Below, piece by piece: positions 22,980 through 31,640 of a stretch of 39,536 bases of DNA. This DNA comes from Lachnospiraceae bacterium (lineage in GTDB: Bacteria; Bacillota; Clostridia; Lachnospirales; Lachnospiraceae). The translations under genes and the position numbers were made by a program. Where the stretch lies: positions 1 to 39,536 of the forward strand of contig JAFUFL010000067.1 of assembly GCA_017469935.1 (NCBI GenBank), written 5' to 3'. The notes below the pieces were generated by a model. It searched no databases. It saw only the letters and a program-made list of their open reading frames with translations, and was not told where the DNA came from. The first letter of the stretch is position 1; each line of letters begins with the position of its first letter.

Positions 22980-24140
22980 CTACTTTGCCGCCACTTCCTC
23001 CAGAAAAGCCACGGCTTCCTTCACGCCGCCGCAGGCGCGGAAGCTGTCAGAGATCTTCACCGCATTCGCTTTATAAGAAGGCTCATACAAAACCTTCCGG
23101 AGCGAGGCCATAATATCGTCCTCTGAAATAGACCTCAGCATAACGCCGGCTCCCAATTCCTCCGTTCTCCCAGCCACGGCTCCCTGCTCCGGCGTCTGTG
23201 GAAAGAGCACCAGCGGAACCCTGAAGTACAGCCCTTCGGAAGCTGAGTTCATGCCGCAGTGCGTAATGAATGCATCCGCAATGGAAAGTACTGCCATCTG
23301 GTCGACGGATTCGTGAATCTCGATATTGTCCGGGACATGATCGAAATGCTCCGTATTGGTCCCCATGGAGATGATGACCTGCCAGTCGGTCTGCCCCAGG
23401 ACGTGGATGCAGTTGCGGTAGAATTCCCTGTTCTGATTGACCGTTCCCATCGAAATGTAGACGGTCTTTTCCGCCCGTTTCTCATACGGCTCCGTGACAG
23501 GCCGAATGGACGGCCCGATGAAATGATACCGGTCAGAGAAAGTATCCGAGCAGGGCTGGTAATATTTTGACGTATAGACAATAGTATTTGTCTCGTTGTC
23601 ATTCTGCACGATATCCAGGATTCCCTTCACGGGATAGCCCTTCTCCTGCAGCCGCCGGATCTGCTTATTGATCTTGGGCATGGTAAAGAGCATCTTGGCG
23701 ATATCCCAGGGCGACTCTTTCATATACTTTGCCGAATAGCGGTTGAAAGCGAAGGTCGTCGTCGAGGAGACATACGGGAGCCCGTGTTTCATGGCAACCA
23801 GCTTCCCCCAGAAGGCGACCGAATCCGAGACGACCAGATCCGGCCGGATCTCCCTGACCTTCCGGGTCGTCATCTCATCCAGTGCCAATGTTGAGGAGAC
23901 CAGGAGCTCCGTGGCGAAGGCCTTGTCCTTGCCGACCCGGTCGGCGTTCCCCTTATCCTCCATCTCGAAGTCATAGCCGTCGCAGCCGATAAAGACTGCG
24001 CCCGCCCGCTCAATCTTCTCCCGGAACATCTCGAAGGAGAAGTAGTAGACCTGATGGCCGGCCGCCGTCAGCTCCTTCACGATTCCCAGCGTCGGATTGG
24101 TGTGCCCGTGGGCCGGAATGCAGAACCATACAATTTTCAT
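22980..24140 (-). CDS. GT1/MGT-family UDP-glycosyltransferase
   Basis: The 386-aa GT-B protein resembles macrolide glycosyltransferases (UGT family). The N-terminus MKIVWFCIPAHGHTNPT carries the acceptor-side His11/His13 region. The donor site shows ISMGTVNQNREF (about 220), ITHCGMNSASEGLYFRVP (about 293) and FPQTPEQ. The enzyme would transfer a sugar from UDP-sugar to a small hydrophobic or lipid acceptor in the cytoplasm. The start at 24140 fits the family; the ribosome binding site is weak. The gene ends directly at the 35-bp palindrome. Whether it belongs with the two downstream isomerase genes is unclear. Confidence 0.85.
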   Translation of the reverse strand: MKIVWFCIPAHGHTNPTLGIVKELTAAGHQVYYFSFEMFREKIERAGAVFIGCDGYDFEMEDKGNADRVGKDKAFATELLVSSTLALDEMTTRKVREIRPDLVVSDSVAFWGKLVAMKHGLPYVSSTTTFAFNRYSAKYMKESPWDIAKMLFTMPKINKQIRRLQEKGYPVKGILDIVQNDNETNTIVYTSKYYQPCSDTFSDRYHFIGPSIRPVTEPYEKRAEKTVYISMGTVNQNREFYRNCIHVLGQTDWQVIISMGTNTEHFDHVPDNIEIHESVDQMAVLSIADAFITHCGMNSASEGLYFRVPLVLFPQTPEQGAVAGRTEELGAGVMLRSISEDDIMASLRKVLYEPSYKANAVKISDSFRACGGVKEAVAFLEEVAAK

Positions 24141-24219
24141 CACTCGCACCGCCTTTCTGATCGGTCCAAAAATCTCACGCCCTTCCTGATTTCTCACCAT
24201 GCATGCTGTCTCTTCGCGC

Positions 24220-24571
24220 TCAAATCTCCATCTCCAGCAGGATCGGCGTATGATCCTGCCTGGGCCCCGAATCGATCATCTCCGACCGCTTCACCTGCTC
24301 CTTGATGCGGTCGCTGACCAGGAAGTAGTCAATTCTCCAGCCGGAATTGTTGATCTTGCTGGTCCGGATTCTCTGCGCCCACCAGGAATAGACATCCTTC
24401 ACATCTCCTTGCACGTAGCGGAACGTGTCGACGAATCCCTTGGCCAGAAGATGAGATCAGCGTCCTGATCAGCTAATGAAGAAAGTACGTCTCTGGACAG
24501 CTGTGCTCTGGGGGAATCCGAGGTCAGTGCAGCATTTAGTGAATCTATGTTCCATGATATAAACTTAAGCA
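24220..24571 (-). pseudogene. Chimeric exonuclease III remnant
   Basis: The segment 24220-24452 repeats the last 233 bp of the intact exonuclease gene (25192-25424) with only about four differences. The segment about 24480-24571 repeats its first 90 bp but at only about 83% identity. The central 500 bp is missing and the frame is broken at the join. The two halves thus have different ages: an older decayed paralogue whose 3' end was recently rewritten by, or copied from, the neighbour. No functional product is expected. Confidence 0.85.
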
Positions 24572-24638
24572 TGATAAACTCCTTCTGTTAAGGCTCGCAG
24601 AGCAGCAAGCCAATGCGCCGTGGCGAGCCCCTCAAGAA

Positions 24639-25142
24639 TCACTTTTTGGGATAATATATACTCTGACTCTCTTTATAAATGCATCCAATCAATTCACGTG
24701 GTGCATTTTTATTACGTCTTCTTGGAGGTAAATCTCTCAAATCTCTTAATATTTTTACCATCTCAGTATGATTCAATGCTTCAAACAATTCTTCTTTCGG
24801 ATTGTATTTTTTCATTGGATCAACACCACTCATTCCGTCTTCTCCTCGTTCCTGAGAAAACTTTTCTAACATAGTTTCAAGTTCTTTTTCTCCAAATGAA
24901 TCGTATAAATATCTCACTTTATTACTGTAAAGAGCAGCTAAATCCTTTGGTAAAACTGTCATTCCGGCAAAACTCAATTCAATAATATCGCCGGGATTTT
25001 CTCCCTGTTTTGTCGGATTAACTCCTCCAATTGCTACCCTGCATAAAGCACAATATCCATTGTCAAATCCATATACAGTTCCCGCAAACCAATCATATGG
25101 GAATATTTTTCCTGATTCATTAAATAAAATTCCTTCTTTCAT
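24639..25142 (-). CDS. Hypothetical protein (167 aa)
   Basis: I do not recognise this family. The 167-aa product is soluble and charged, with no signal peptide or membrane helix. It has a compact N-terminal half (FPYDWFAGTVYGFDNGYC, then CRVAIGGV with two Cys) and a helical, Lys/Arg-rich C-terminal half containing PPRRRNK. AGAGGA precedes the ATG at 25142. The gene is visibly more AT-rich than its neighbours and lies between the exonuclease pseudogene and the intact exonuclease, which suggests it arrived by insertion or recombination between the duplicates. Confidence 0.65.
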   Translation of the reverse strand: MKEGILFNESGKIFPYDWFAGTVYGFDNGYCALCRVAIGGVNPTKQGENPGDIIELSFAGMTVLPKDLAALYSNKVRYLYDSFGEKELETMLEKFSQERGEDGMSGVDPMKKYNPKEELFEALNHTEMVKILRDLRDLPPRRRNKNAPRELIGCIYKESQSIYYPKK

Positions 25143-25191
25143 AACATCCTCTCTATCTAAACAGCATATTAGCCAAGCTGTAATGTGCGCC

Positions 25192-26022
25192 TCAGATCTC
25201 CATCTCCAGCAGGATCGGCGTATGATCCTGCCTGGGCCCCGAATCGATCATCTCCGACCGCTTCACCTGCTCCTTGATGCGGTCGCTGACCAGGAAGTAG
25301 TCAATTCTCCAACCGGAATTGTTAATCTTGCTGGTCCGGATTCTCTGCGCCCACCAGGAATAGACATCCTTCACATCTCCATGCACGTAGCGGAACGTGT
25401 CGACGAATCCCTTGGCCAGAAGATTAGTAAATCCTTCCCTTTCCTCATCCGTAAATCCCGCCGACATGTGGTTGGACTCTGGATGAGCCAGGTCGATCTC
25501 TTTATGTGCTACGTTAAAGTCGCCGCAGGCGATCACGGGTTTCTTCTGATCCAGCTGCGAGAGATATTCCGCGTAGCATTTGTCCCATTCCTGGCGCTCG
25601 CCCAGTCTCCCCAGTCCGTCTCCGGCATTCGGCGTGTATACGTTGGCAAAATAATAACTGCCGAGGTCAAGAACAAGGAGCCTCCCCTCGTCATCCATGG
25701 TGCTCGGTGCGCCGATTCTGGGGGCGATTTTTTCCGCCTGAATTCCTTCTTTGTAAAGGATCATCGTTCCCGCATAGCCTTTTCTGGCCGGAGGCTCCGA
25801 GCTGATCCACTCGACATGATAGCCGGGGAACAGCGTTTCCAGCGCTTCCGTGTGTTTTTTGGCCGGTCCCGTTGCCGGAAGCTTGGTCTCCTGTATGGCA
25901 ATAATGTCGGCGTCTTCCCTGGCCAATGTATTCAGTACGTCTCTGGACAGCAGCGCTCTGGGAGAGTCCGATGTCAGTGCGGCGTTTAACGAATCTATAT
26001 TCCATGATATGAATTTGGTCAT
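25192..26022 (-). CDS. xth: Exodeoxyribonuclease III / AP endonuclease
   Basis: The 276-aa enzyme of the EEP superfamily cuts abasic sites in base-excision repair. Active-site motifs are all present: ISWNIDSL with Asn8, IQETKL with Glu45, VYTPNAG with Tyr129, GDFNVAH with Asp168/Asn170, RIDYFLVS, and RQDHTP with catalytic His267. AAAAGGAGG precedes the ATG. Length is normal. Its 3' end is duplicated in the pseudogene 740 bp away. Confidence 0.93.
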   Translation of the reverse strand: MTKFISWNIDSLNAALTSDSPRALLSRDVLNTLAREDADIIAIQETKLPATGPAKKHTEALETLFPGYHVEWISSEPPARKGYAGTMILYKEGIQAEKIAPRIGAPSTMDDEGRLLVLDLGSYYFANVYTPNAGDGLGRLGERQEWDKCYAEYLSQLDQKKPVIACGDFNVAHKEIDLAHPESNHMSAGFTDEEREGFTNLLAKGFVDTFRYVHGDVKDVYSWWAQRIRTSKINNSGWRIDYFLVSDRIKEQVKRSEMIDSGPRQDHTPILLEMEI

Positions 26023-26167
26023 GTGTTCCTCCTTTTCCGAAACGTCCCTTGTTATCTCGACATCGTTTCGGATGCAGCTCTGCTTTAAATCTGTACTTCT
26101 ACTTTATCAGACTTTCTTCGTTTTGGGTATGCACCATATTCTTTATTGATGTTTGTAATTATTCAGC

Positions 26168-26218
26168 TTGAAAGTGTGACTCTTTAGAGATACACTTAAT
26201 TATATCTCTCTGGAGATA
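26168..26218 (+). promoter_or_regulatory. Promoter and operator of the DUF3990 module
   Basis: TTGAAA (26168-26173), 17 nt, TACACT (26191-26196) form a good promoter. A palindrome, AGAGATA-N10-TATCTCT (26186-26192, 26203-26209), overlaps the -10, and a third GGAGATA follows at 26212-26218. This fits autoregulation by the downstream HTH protein. Confidence 0.6.
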
Positions 26219-26255
26219 CTTACGTAACTGTTTTCTGATATACAGGGGGGCGGCT

Positions 26256-26945
26256 ATGGGTATTATCACACTGTATCACGGTTCTCAACAAATTGTTGAA
26301 TCTCCGGATCTTTCTATGAGCAAGCCTTACAATGACTACGGCAAAGGCTTCTATTGTACAGAGCATTCTGACCTCGCCGGGGAATGGGCCGTCTCTGAAA
26401 GGACTGACGGCTATATCAACGCGTATGAACTGAACACGGAAGGTCTGAATATACTTAATCTTAATTCACAAGATTATCATCTTCTCCACTGGCTTGCTCT
26501 CTTAATGAACTATCGCCGAATCCGGCTCTCCACGCCGATCATGCGAAGGGGTGCACAGTGGCTTACAGATCACTATCTTCTTGATCTTGACGGAGTGGAT
26601 ATCGTAAGAGGATATCGTGCGGACGATTCCTATTTTTCCTTTGCCAGATCCTTTGTGAACAACGAGATCTCTCTGCAGCAGCTGGGTTCTGCCATGCGTC
26701 TTGGAAAGCTTGGAGAACAGATCGTACTGAAATCTCAGGAAGCATTCGACAGAATTCATTTCACCTCCTATGAGATTGCAGATCACACCGGTTATTACAT
26801 ACTTCGAATGCAAAGAGACCTGGGAGCCAGATCTGACTGGCAGAAACTCCTTGAAACTGATGATGAAGAAGGATTGTATATTCGGGATCTGATGCGATTG
26901 GCGCCTGATGAAGAAGAACTGAAAAGATTAAGCGGTCACGCATGA
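26256..26945 (+). CDS. DUF3990-type ADP-ribosyltransferase-like toxin
   Basis: The 229-aa protein begins ITLYHGSQQIVESPD and has DYGKGFYCTEHSDLAGEWA (27-45), the arrangement seen in DUF3990 proteins, which I place in the ADP-ribosyltransferase-like toxin superfamily (H in YHGS, Tyr/Phe in GKGFY). A C-terminal QIVLKSQEAFDRI segment matches the late strand and helix of that domain. An NAD-dependent modification of a host target is inferred. GGGGGG precedes the start. An HTH-domain gene follows 68 bp later in the same direction, so the pair looks like a toxin-antitoxin module with the toxin first. Confidence 0.75.
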   Translation: MGIITLYHGSQQIVESPDLSMSKPYNDYGKGFYCTEHSDLAGEWAVSERTDGYINAYELNTEGLNILNLNSQDYHLLHWLALLMNYRRIRLSTPIMRRGAQWLTDHYLLDLDGVDIVRGYRADDSYFSFARSFVNNEISLQQLGSAMRLGKLGEQIVLKSQEAFDRIHFTSYEIADHTGYYILRMQRDLGARSDWQKLLETDDEEGLYIRDLMRLAPDEEELKRLSGHA

Positions 26946-27012
26946 TGACAGAACCATTTCTTCTGCATGACGTGCCGCATAGCAAAAAACTTCTCACAGT
27001 AAGGAGATTGAC

Positions 27013-27642
27013 ATGTACGCATATGAACAATGCTATCTTGATGACGCAATGAAAAACCTGGGGGAAGCAGTGGAATACGCAGTCCTAAAGTGTCAGCTTC
27101 TCCCTGACCGCTTCATGGAAATGTTCATTGCCGGTGGTTTGGCAGATGGATTTGAGCGCGGCGCTCCCTGGTGTGTGTCAGGAATGTCCGGAACAGAACT
27201 GGCATGCGAAACGATTCGTCGGGCGGGGCTGCGCAGAGAGTTTCCCGACGCGATCAATTCTGACTCCTACTCACCGGAATACTGGAGCGGCTGGATCCTG
27301 GCACGCTATCAGTATGAATATGGGCTGCGCTTCAGAGATATAACACGCTTTCTGCCCCTTCAGGATATCATCTGTATGTATCCCGCTCTCCATGAAGCAT
27401 CTGAAGAAAAATTCATAGACACCGCTGAACAGATCAGACAGCACAGCATAAAGGAAGCCCGTCTGCAGCAGCTTCGGCGCCTCAACGCATACTCACAGCG
27501 AATGCTGGCGGACCGGTCCGGTGTATCCCTCCGGATGATCCAGCAGTATGAGCAGGGCGCCAAGGATATTCGGAAGGCTTCTTCTTCCGGGCTGCTTGCA
27601 CTTGCAGGGGCCCTCCATTGTGACGTAGAGGATCTCATCTGA
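27013..27642 (+). CDS. HTH-domain partner (probable antitoxin) of the DUF3990 protein
   Basis: The 209-aa protein has two parts. Residues 1-140 form a helical domain with SPEYWSGWILARYQYEYG (about 87-104) and a YPALHEASEEKFID segment, a pattern I associate with partners of DUF3990/Fic-type toxins. Residues 148-209 are an XRE helix-turn-helix (QRMLADRSGVSLRMIQQYEQG, then ALAGALHCDVEDLI). It would neutralise the toxin through its N-terminal domain and repress the promoter through the HTH. AGGAG lies upstream of the ATG. A bidirectional terminator follows. Confidence 0.75.
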   Translation: MYAYEQCYLDDAMKNLGEAVEYAVLKCQLLPDRFMEMFIAGGLADGFERGAPWCVSGMSGTELACETIRRAGLRREFPDAINSDSYSPEYWSGWILARYQYEYGLRFRDITRFLPLQDIICMYPALHEASEEKFIDTAEQIRQHSIKEARLQQLRRLNAYSQRMLADRSGVSLRMIQQYEQGAKDIRKASSSGLLALAGALHCDVEDLI

Positions 27643-27670
27643 GATGAATTGTAAACAGACGATATTTCGC

Positions 27671-27714
27671 AAAAAGACCTGCCTTGCAGTTCACACTGCG
27701 CGGCAGTTCTTTTT
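27671..27714. terminator. Bidirectional terminator between convergent genes
   Basis: AAAAAGA...TCTTTTT flanks CTGCC/GGCAG and CAGT/ACTG stems. It has A/T tracts on both sides and sits between the HTH gene (plus) and treC (minus). Confidence 0.8.
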
Positions 27715-27757
27715 CACTGTATTTCTTCTGAGAGAGCCGTTTCGCCTCCCGGTCTTC

Positions 27758-29386
27758 TTACCGATTCACGATCACTCTCGCCTCATAGGGCTTCAATGTG
27801 CTGTCCGTCACATCCTCCACTGCATAATTGCAGATCAGGATGTCTCCCTTGGCCGGATACGCGGCAGGTACCTCCGTTCCCCGAAGGTTACAGTACACGG
27901 TCAGCTTCTCATCGCCCAGCGTGCGCTCGTACGCGATCACATCATCGGTGCCCGTCTCCAGGAACCGGATATCGCCGTCCGCGATGATCTCGTGGTCCTT
28001 GCGAAGCTGCACGAGCTTCTTGTAATAGGCCAGGATCGAATCGTCGTCCTTCTCCTCGCTCTCCACATTGATGTAGCTATGGTTGGCCGGAATGCTGAGC
28101 CAGGGCTCGCCGGTCGTAAATCCTACAAGTTCCGAGCCGTCCCACTGCATGGGAGTCCGACCATTGTCTCGGGAGCGCTCGCCGATGATATGCAGCGCTT
28201 CTTCCGCGGACTTTCCTTCCGCACACAGGATGTCAAAATAGTTCGTGCTCTCTACGTCTCTGTACTGGTCAATGGACGTATAGCCCGCGTTGGTCATGCC
28301 AATCTCTTCGCCCTGATAGATGTAGGGCGTGCCGCGCATCATGTGGATGAGCGTCGCCAGCATCTTGGCGGACTCTTTCCAGTAGTTCCGATCGTCGCCG
28401 AAGCGGGATACGGCGCGGGGCTGGTCGTGATTGCACCAGAACAGCGCGTTCCAGGCGCCGCCCGCCTGCATGCCTTCCTGCCACTTGCACAGAAGGTCCC
28501 GCAAGGCCTTAAAATCGGGATCCATGAGCGCCCATTTCTCGCCGCCCTTGTAGTCCACCTTGAGGTGGTGGAAAGAGAACACCATCTTGAGTTCTTTCTC
28601 CGCCGGATTTGCGTAGCGCAGGCAGTTGTCGAGGGATGTGGAAGACATCTCTCCCACGGTCATCATGTCGGCAATGCCGGTGTCTCTGACAAGCTCTTTC
28701 AAGTGCTGATGGATCCTGGGGCCGTCCGTATAGAATCTTCTGCCGTCTCCGACGAAGTCGTCTTCCAATACATCCGGCTTGGAGATCAGGTTGACCACGT
28801 CGAAGCGGAAGCCTCTGACGCCCTTCTCCTTCCAGAAGCGGATGACATTCTTGAGCTCTTCTCTCACCTGCGGGTTCTCCCAGTTGAGGTCTGCCTGGGA
28901 GACATCGAACAGATGCAGGTAATATTTTTTCAGGGAAGGCACATATTCCCACGCGTTGCCGCCGAACTTGGAAATCCAGTTTGTGGGAGCGTGTCCGTCC
29001 ACGGGATCCCTGAAAATATAGTAATCCATGTACTTGGGATCGCCCGCCAGCGCCTTCTGAAACCACTCGTGCTCGGTGGACGTGTGGTTGAAGACCATGT
29101 CAAACATCAGGCCGATACCGCGCTCGTCCGCCTCGCGGATCAGAGCCTCCGCATCCTCCATGGTTCCGAACATGGGATTGACCGAATAGTAGTCCGCCAC
29201 ATCGTAGCCGTTGTCGTTCATCGGCGATTTGAAGAAAGGAGTGATCCAGATATAGTCGATTCCCAGGGACTTCAGGTAGTCCAGGCGGGAGCGGATCCCG
29301 TTCAGATCACCGATCCCGTCTCCGTTGGAATCACAGTATGACTTGATATAGATCTGGTACACTGTGCTGTTTCTGAAACTGCTCAT
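27758..29386 (-). CDS. treC: Trehalose-6-phosphate hydrolase (GH13)
   Basis: The 542-aa alpha,alpha-phosphotrehalase splits trehalose-6-phosphate to glucose and glucose-6-phosphate. GH13 regions are clear: YQIYIKSYCDSNGDGIGDL (10-28), FDMVFNHTS (95-103), GFRFDVVNL with nucleophile Asp196, TVGEMS with acid/base Glu246, and FWCNHDQPRAVSRFG with Asp321. The last motif and GTPYIYQGEEIGMTN match E. coli TreC especially well, favouring TreC over oligo-1,6-glucosidase. It follows treB by 111 bp in the same direction and lies in the tre gene set with treR. GGGAGGG precedes the start. Confidence 0.92.
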   Translation of the reverse strand: MSSFRNSTVYQIYIKSYCDSNGDGIGDLNGIRSRLDYLKSLGIDYIWITPFFKSPMNDNGYDVADYYSVNPMFGTMEDAEALIREADERGIGLMFDMVFNHTSTEHEWFQKALAGDPKYMDYYIFRDPVDGHAPTNWISKFGGNAWEYVPSLKKYYLHLFDVSQADLNWENPQVREELKNVIRFWKEKGVRGFRFDVVNLISKPDVLEDDFVGDGRRFYTDGPRIHQHLKELVRDTGIADMMTVGEMSSTSLDNCLRYANPAEKELKMVFSFHHLKVDYKGGEKWALMDPDFKALRDLLCKWQEGMQAGGAWNALFWCNHDQPRAVSRFGDDRNYWKESAKMLATLIHMMRGTPYIYQGEEIGMTNAGYTSIDQYRDVESTNYFDILCAEGKSAEEALHIIGERSRDNGRTPMQWDGSELVGFTTGEPWLSIPANHSYINVESEEKDDDSILAYYKKLVQLRKDHEIIADGDIRFLETGTDDVIAYERTLGDEKLTVYCNLRGTEVPAAYPAKGDILICNYAVEDVTDSTLKPYEARVIVNR

Positions 29387-29433
29387 TATTACCCTCCCTA
29401 TCGAAGCGTTTGGCTGCGTTTACATATGCCGGC

Positions 29434-29455
29434 GCGGGCCTCCGAAGGGGCCCGC
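29434..29455 (-). terminator. GC-rich hairpin in the treB-treC gap
   Basis: GCGGGCC/GGCCCGC (29434-29440, 29449-29455), 8-nt loop, no T-tract. More likely an mRNA processing or stability hairpin that sets the treB:treC ratio than a terminator. Confidence 0.4.
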
Positions 29456-29497
29456 CCGGATCTGAAATTGCGAAGCTCGTTATGTGAGCCTTCTTTG

Positions 29498-31429
29498 TTA
29501 TCCGATCGATCCGATCGTCGTTGCTCCGGCCTTTACGTCAATGCCGTTCTTAAACGTGAGCTTTTCAAAGCCGTTATCATCTGTGATGACCATCATGGTG
29601 ACCAGCGGGTGATTCGCTGCCTTGATCTTGTCGACATCGAATTCGATCAGCGGCTGGCCCTTCTTTACTCTCTCATTTTCCTTGACAAGGCACTTGAATC
29701 CGTCGCCCTGCATGCTGACAGTATCAAGACCGATGTGAAGGAGGATCTCCGCGCCGTTCATGAGGCGAAGTCCGATGGCGTGGTTGGAGTCAGGCATTGT
29801 GATGGAGACCATTGCGTCCGCAGGAGCTACCAGCACGTTGTCAGTGGGGTCGATGGCGATTCCTTCGCCGAGTGCCTTGGAGGCGAAAACCTGATCCGGA
29901 ACATCCTCGATGGCGACAGTCTTGCCTGTGAGGAATGCAGTGAACAGAGCGGGCTCACGGTTTGCAACCGCTTCTGCTTCTGCGGCTGCCTCTGCGGCTG
30001 CCACTTCTGCTTCCTTGTCAACGCCTTTTCTCTTGCCGATGACATAGGTCAGAACGAAAGGAACACCGATTGCGATCGCCATGGCGATTGCAAAACGTCC
30101 CCAGAAAGTAGGAATGATGGAAAGGATTCCGGGAAGTCCGCCGACGCCGATGGAAGAAGCCATACATCCTGTCGCTACGGAGAACATGGCCGCAAGAGCG
30201 GAACCTGTCATCGCGCAGACGAAGGGGAACATGTACTTAAGGTTGATACCGAAGATAGCGGGCTCTGTGACGCCCAGGTAGCAGCTGATGCAGGAAGGAA
30301 TGTTGACTTCCTGTTTCTCCGCATCCTTCTTCTGAAGGACGATCATAGCCAGAACTGCGGAGCCCTGTGCGATGTTGGAGAGCGCGATCATAGGCCAAAG
30401 CATTGTGCCGCCGAAGTCCGCGACCAGCTGAAGGTCGATGGCGTTGGTCATGTGGTGGAGACCCGTGATGACCAGCGGAGCATAGACGAAACCAAACAGT
30501 GCTGCGAAAAGGATCTTAACGGGACCTGTGATTCCTGCGTAAACAACTGCAGAGATCGCGGAACCGATCTTCCAGCCGATGGGGCCCAGAATGAAGTGTG
30601 CCGCCATTACGGAAAGAGTCAGGGAGAAGAACGGAACAAAGATCATGGACACTACGGAAGGAATGATCTTTCTGAAGAACTTCTCAAGATAAACCAGGCA
30701 GAAAGCCGCGAGCATAGCCGGGATGACCTGTGCCTGATAACCGATCATGTTGACCTGTGCGAAGCCGAAATCCCACTTCGGAATGTCCGCTGCCGCTGTG
30801 CCTGCCACCGCATAGGCGTTCAGGAGCTGTCCGGAGACCAGTGTCATACCAAGGACCAGACCGAGCATTTCGGTTGTGCCCATCTTCTTGGCTACGGACC
30901 AGCAGATACCTACCGGGATACCTACGTGGAAGACCGCCTCACCGATCAGCCACAGGAAGTGGTCGACGCCCGCCCAGAACTGGCTGAGCTCTACCAGTGT
31001 GTGTCCGCCCTGGAAAATGTACAGGGAGTCAATACAGTTGCGGAAGCCCAGGATTAGACCGCCGGTGATGATCGCAGGCAGAAGGGGCGTAAAGATCTCC
31101 GCCAGAACGGTTGCCAATCTCTGCAGCGGATTCTGGTTCTTCTTGGACGCCTGCTTGACCGCATCCTTGGAAACGCCGCTGATTCCGGAGACTTCCGTGA
31201 AATCATTGTAGAAGTCGGAGACCGTGTTTCCGATGATGACCTGGAACTGACCGGACTGCGTGAAGGTTCCCTTTACTACCTTCATTCCCTCGATCTTGCC
31301 GATGTCCGCTTTGCTCGGATCATTGAGCACGAAGCGCATGCGTGTCATGCAGTGCGCGACGGCGCCGACGTTTTCTTTGCCGCCGACGTACTGGAGCAAT
31401 TCTTTTGCATCCTCTGTGTACTTACCCAT
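29498..31429 (-). CDS. treB: PTS trehalose transporter, EIIBC-EIIA fusion
   Basis: The 643-aa permease imports trehalose as trehalose-6-phosphate. The EIIB domain has phosphorylated Cys27 in VAHCMTRMRFVLN and the GQFQVIIG motif (about 60-67). EIIC covers about residues 105-465 with about ten hydrophobic helices and GVTEPAIFG substrate-site motif. An Ala/Glu-rich linker (about 470-490) leads to a fused EIIA (491-643) with active His565 in ILLHIGLDTV and the partner His550. E. coli TreB lacks EIIA; Gram-positive forms may carry it. AGGAGG precedes the start. Confidence 0.92.
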   Translation of the reverse strand: MGKYTEDAKELLQYVGGKENVGAVAHCMTRMRFVLNDPSKADIGKIEGMKVVKGTFTQSGQFQVIIGNTVSDFYNDFTEVSGISGVSKDAVKQASKKNQNPLQRLATVLAEIFTPLLPAIITGGLILGFRNCIDSLYIFQGGHTLVELSQFWAGVDHFLWLIGEAVFHVGIPVGICWSVAKKMGTTEMLGLVLGMTLVSGQLLNAYAVAGTAAADIPKWDFGFAQVNMIGYQAQVIPAMLAAFCLVYLEKFFRKIIPSVVSMIFVPFFSLTLSVMAAHFILGPIGWKIGSAISAVVYAGITGPVKILFAALFGFVYAPLVITGLHHMTNAIDLQLVADFGGTMLWPMIALSNIAQGSAVLAMIVLQKKDAEKQEVNIPSCISCYLGVTEPAIFGINLKYMFPFVCAMTGSALAAMFSVATGCMASSIGVGGLPGILSIIPTFWGRFAIAMAIAIGVPFVLTYVIGKRKGVDKEAEVAAAEAAAEAEAVANREPALFTAFLTGKTVAIEDVPDQVFASKALGEGIAIDPTDNVLVAPADAMVSITMPDSNHAIGLRLMNGAEILLHIGLDTVSMQGDGFKCLVKENERVKKGQPLIEFDVDKIKAANHPLVTMMVITDDNGFEKLTFKNGIDVKAGATTIGSIG

Positions 31430-31509
31430 ACTTTCCTCCTCTTTTCTGATAAGTATTGTAGCATAGTTTCTTTCTATTGGCTTCTTTTGATGTCTGAACT
31501 AACTTGTTT

Positions 31510-31553
31510 AAACCTGTTGGTTTATATATATCAGAAACTGTGGCATTTGTCAA
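31510..31553 (-). promoter_or_regulatory. Promoter and candidate operator of treB-treC
   Basis: On the minus strand TTGACA (31548-31553), 17 nt, TATATA (31525-31530). The palindrome AAACC-N4-GGTTT (31510-31523) covers the expected start site, a fitting place for TreR to block transcription. Confidence 0.7.
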
Positions 31554-31566
31554 CGATTTGTTGCAT

Positions 31567-31606
31567 AAAAAAGGCTGCAGCCCGGATTTTATCTCCGAAC
31601 TGCAGC
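31567..31606 (-). terminator. Intrinsic terminator after treR
   Basis: GCTGCAG/CTGCAGC (31574-31580, 31600-31606) with inner CGGA/TCCG is followed on the minus strand by six T. It separates treR from the treB promoter. Confidence 0.85.
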
Positions 31607-31640
31607 TGTCCTGCTTTTTCATACAATATTTTGACTATAA

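Noticed and set aside
24220-24414. Small endonuclease gene
   Set aside because: It is the duplicated 3' end of exonuclease III without its active-site N-terminal half.
27644-29341. 565-aa plus-strand frame opposite treC
   Set aside because: No ribosome binding site or recognisable domain; treC has all GH13 motifs.
29426-31057. 543-aa plus-strand frame opposite treB
   Set aside because: Cys/Asp/Arg-rich shadow without family features; treB is clear.
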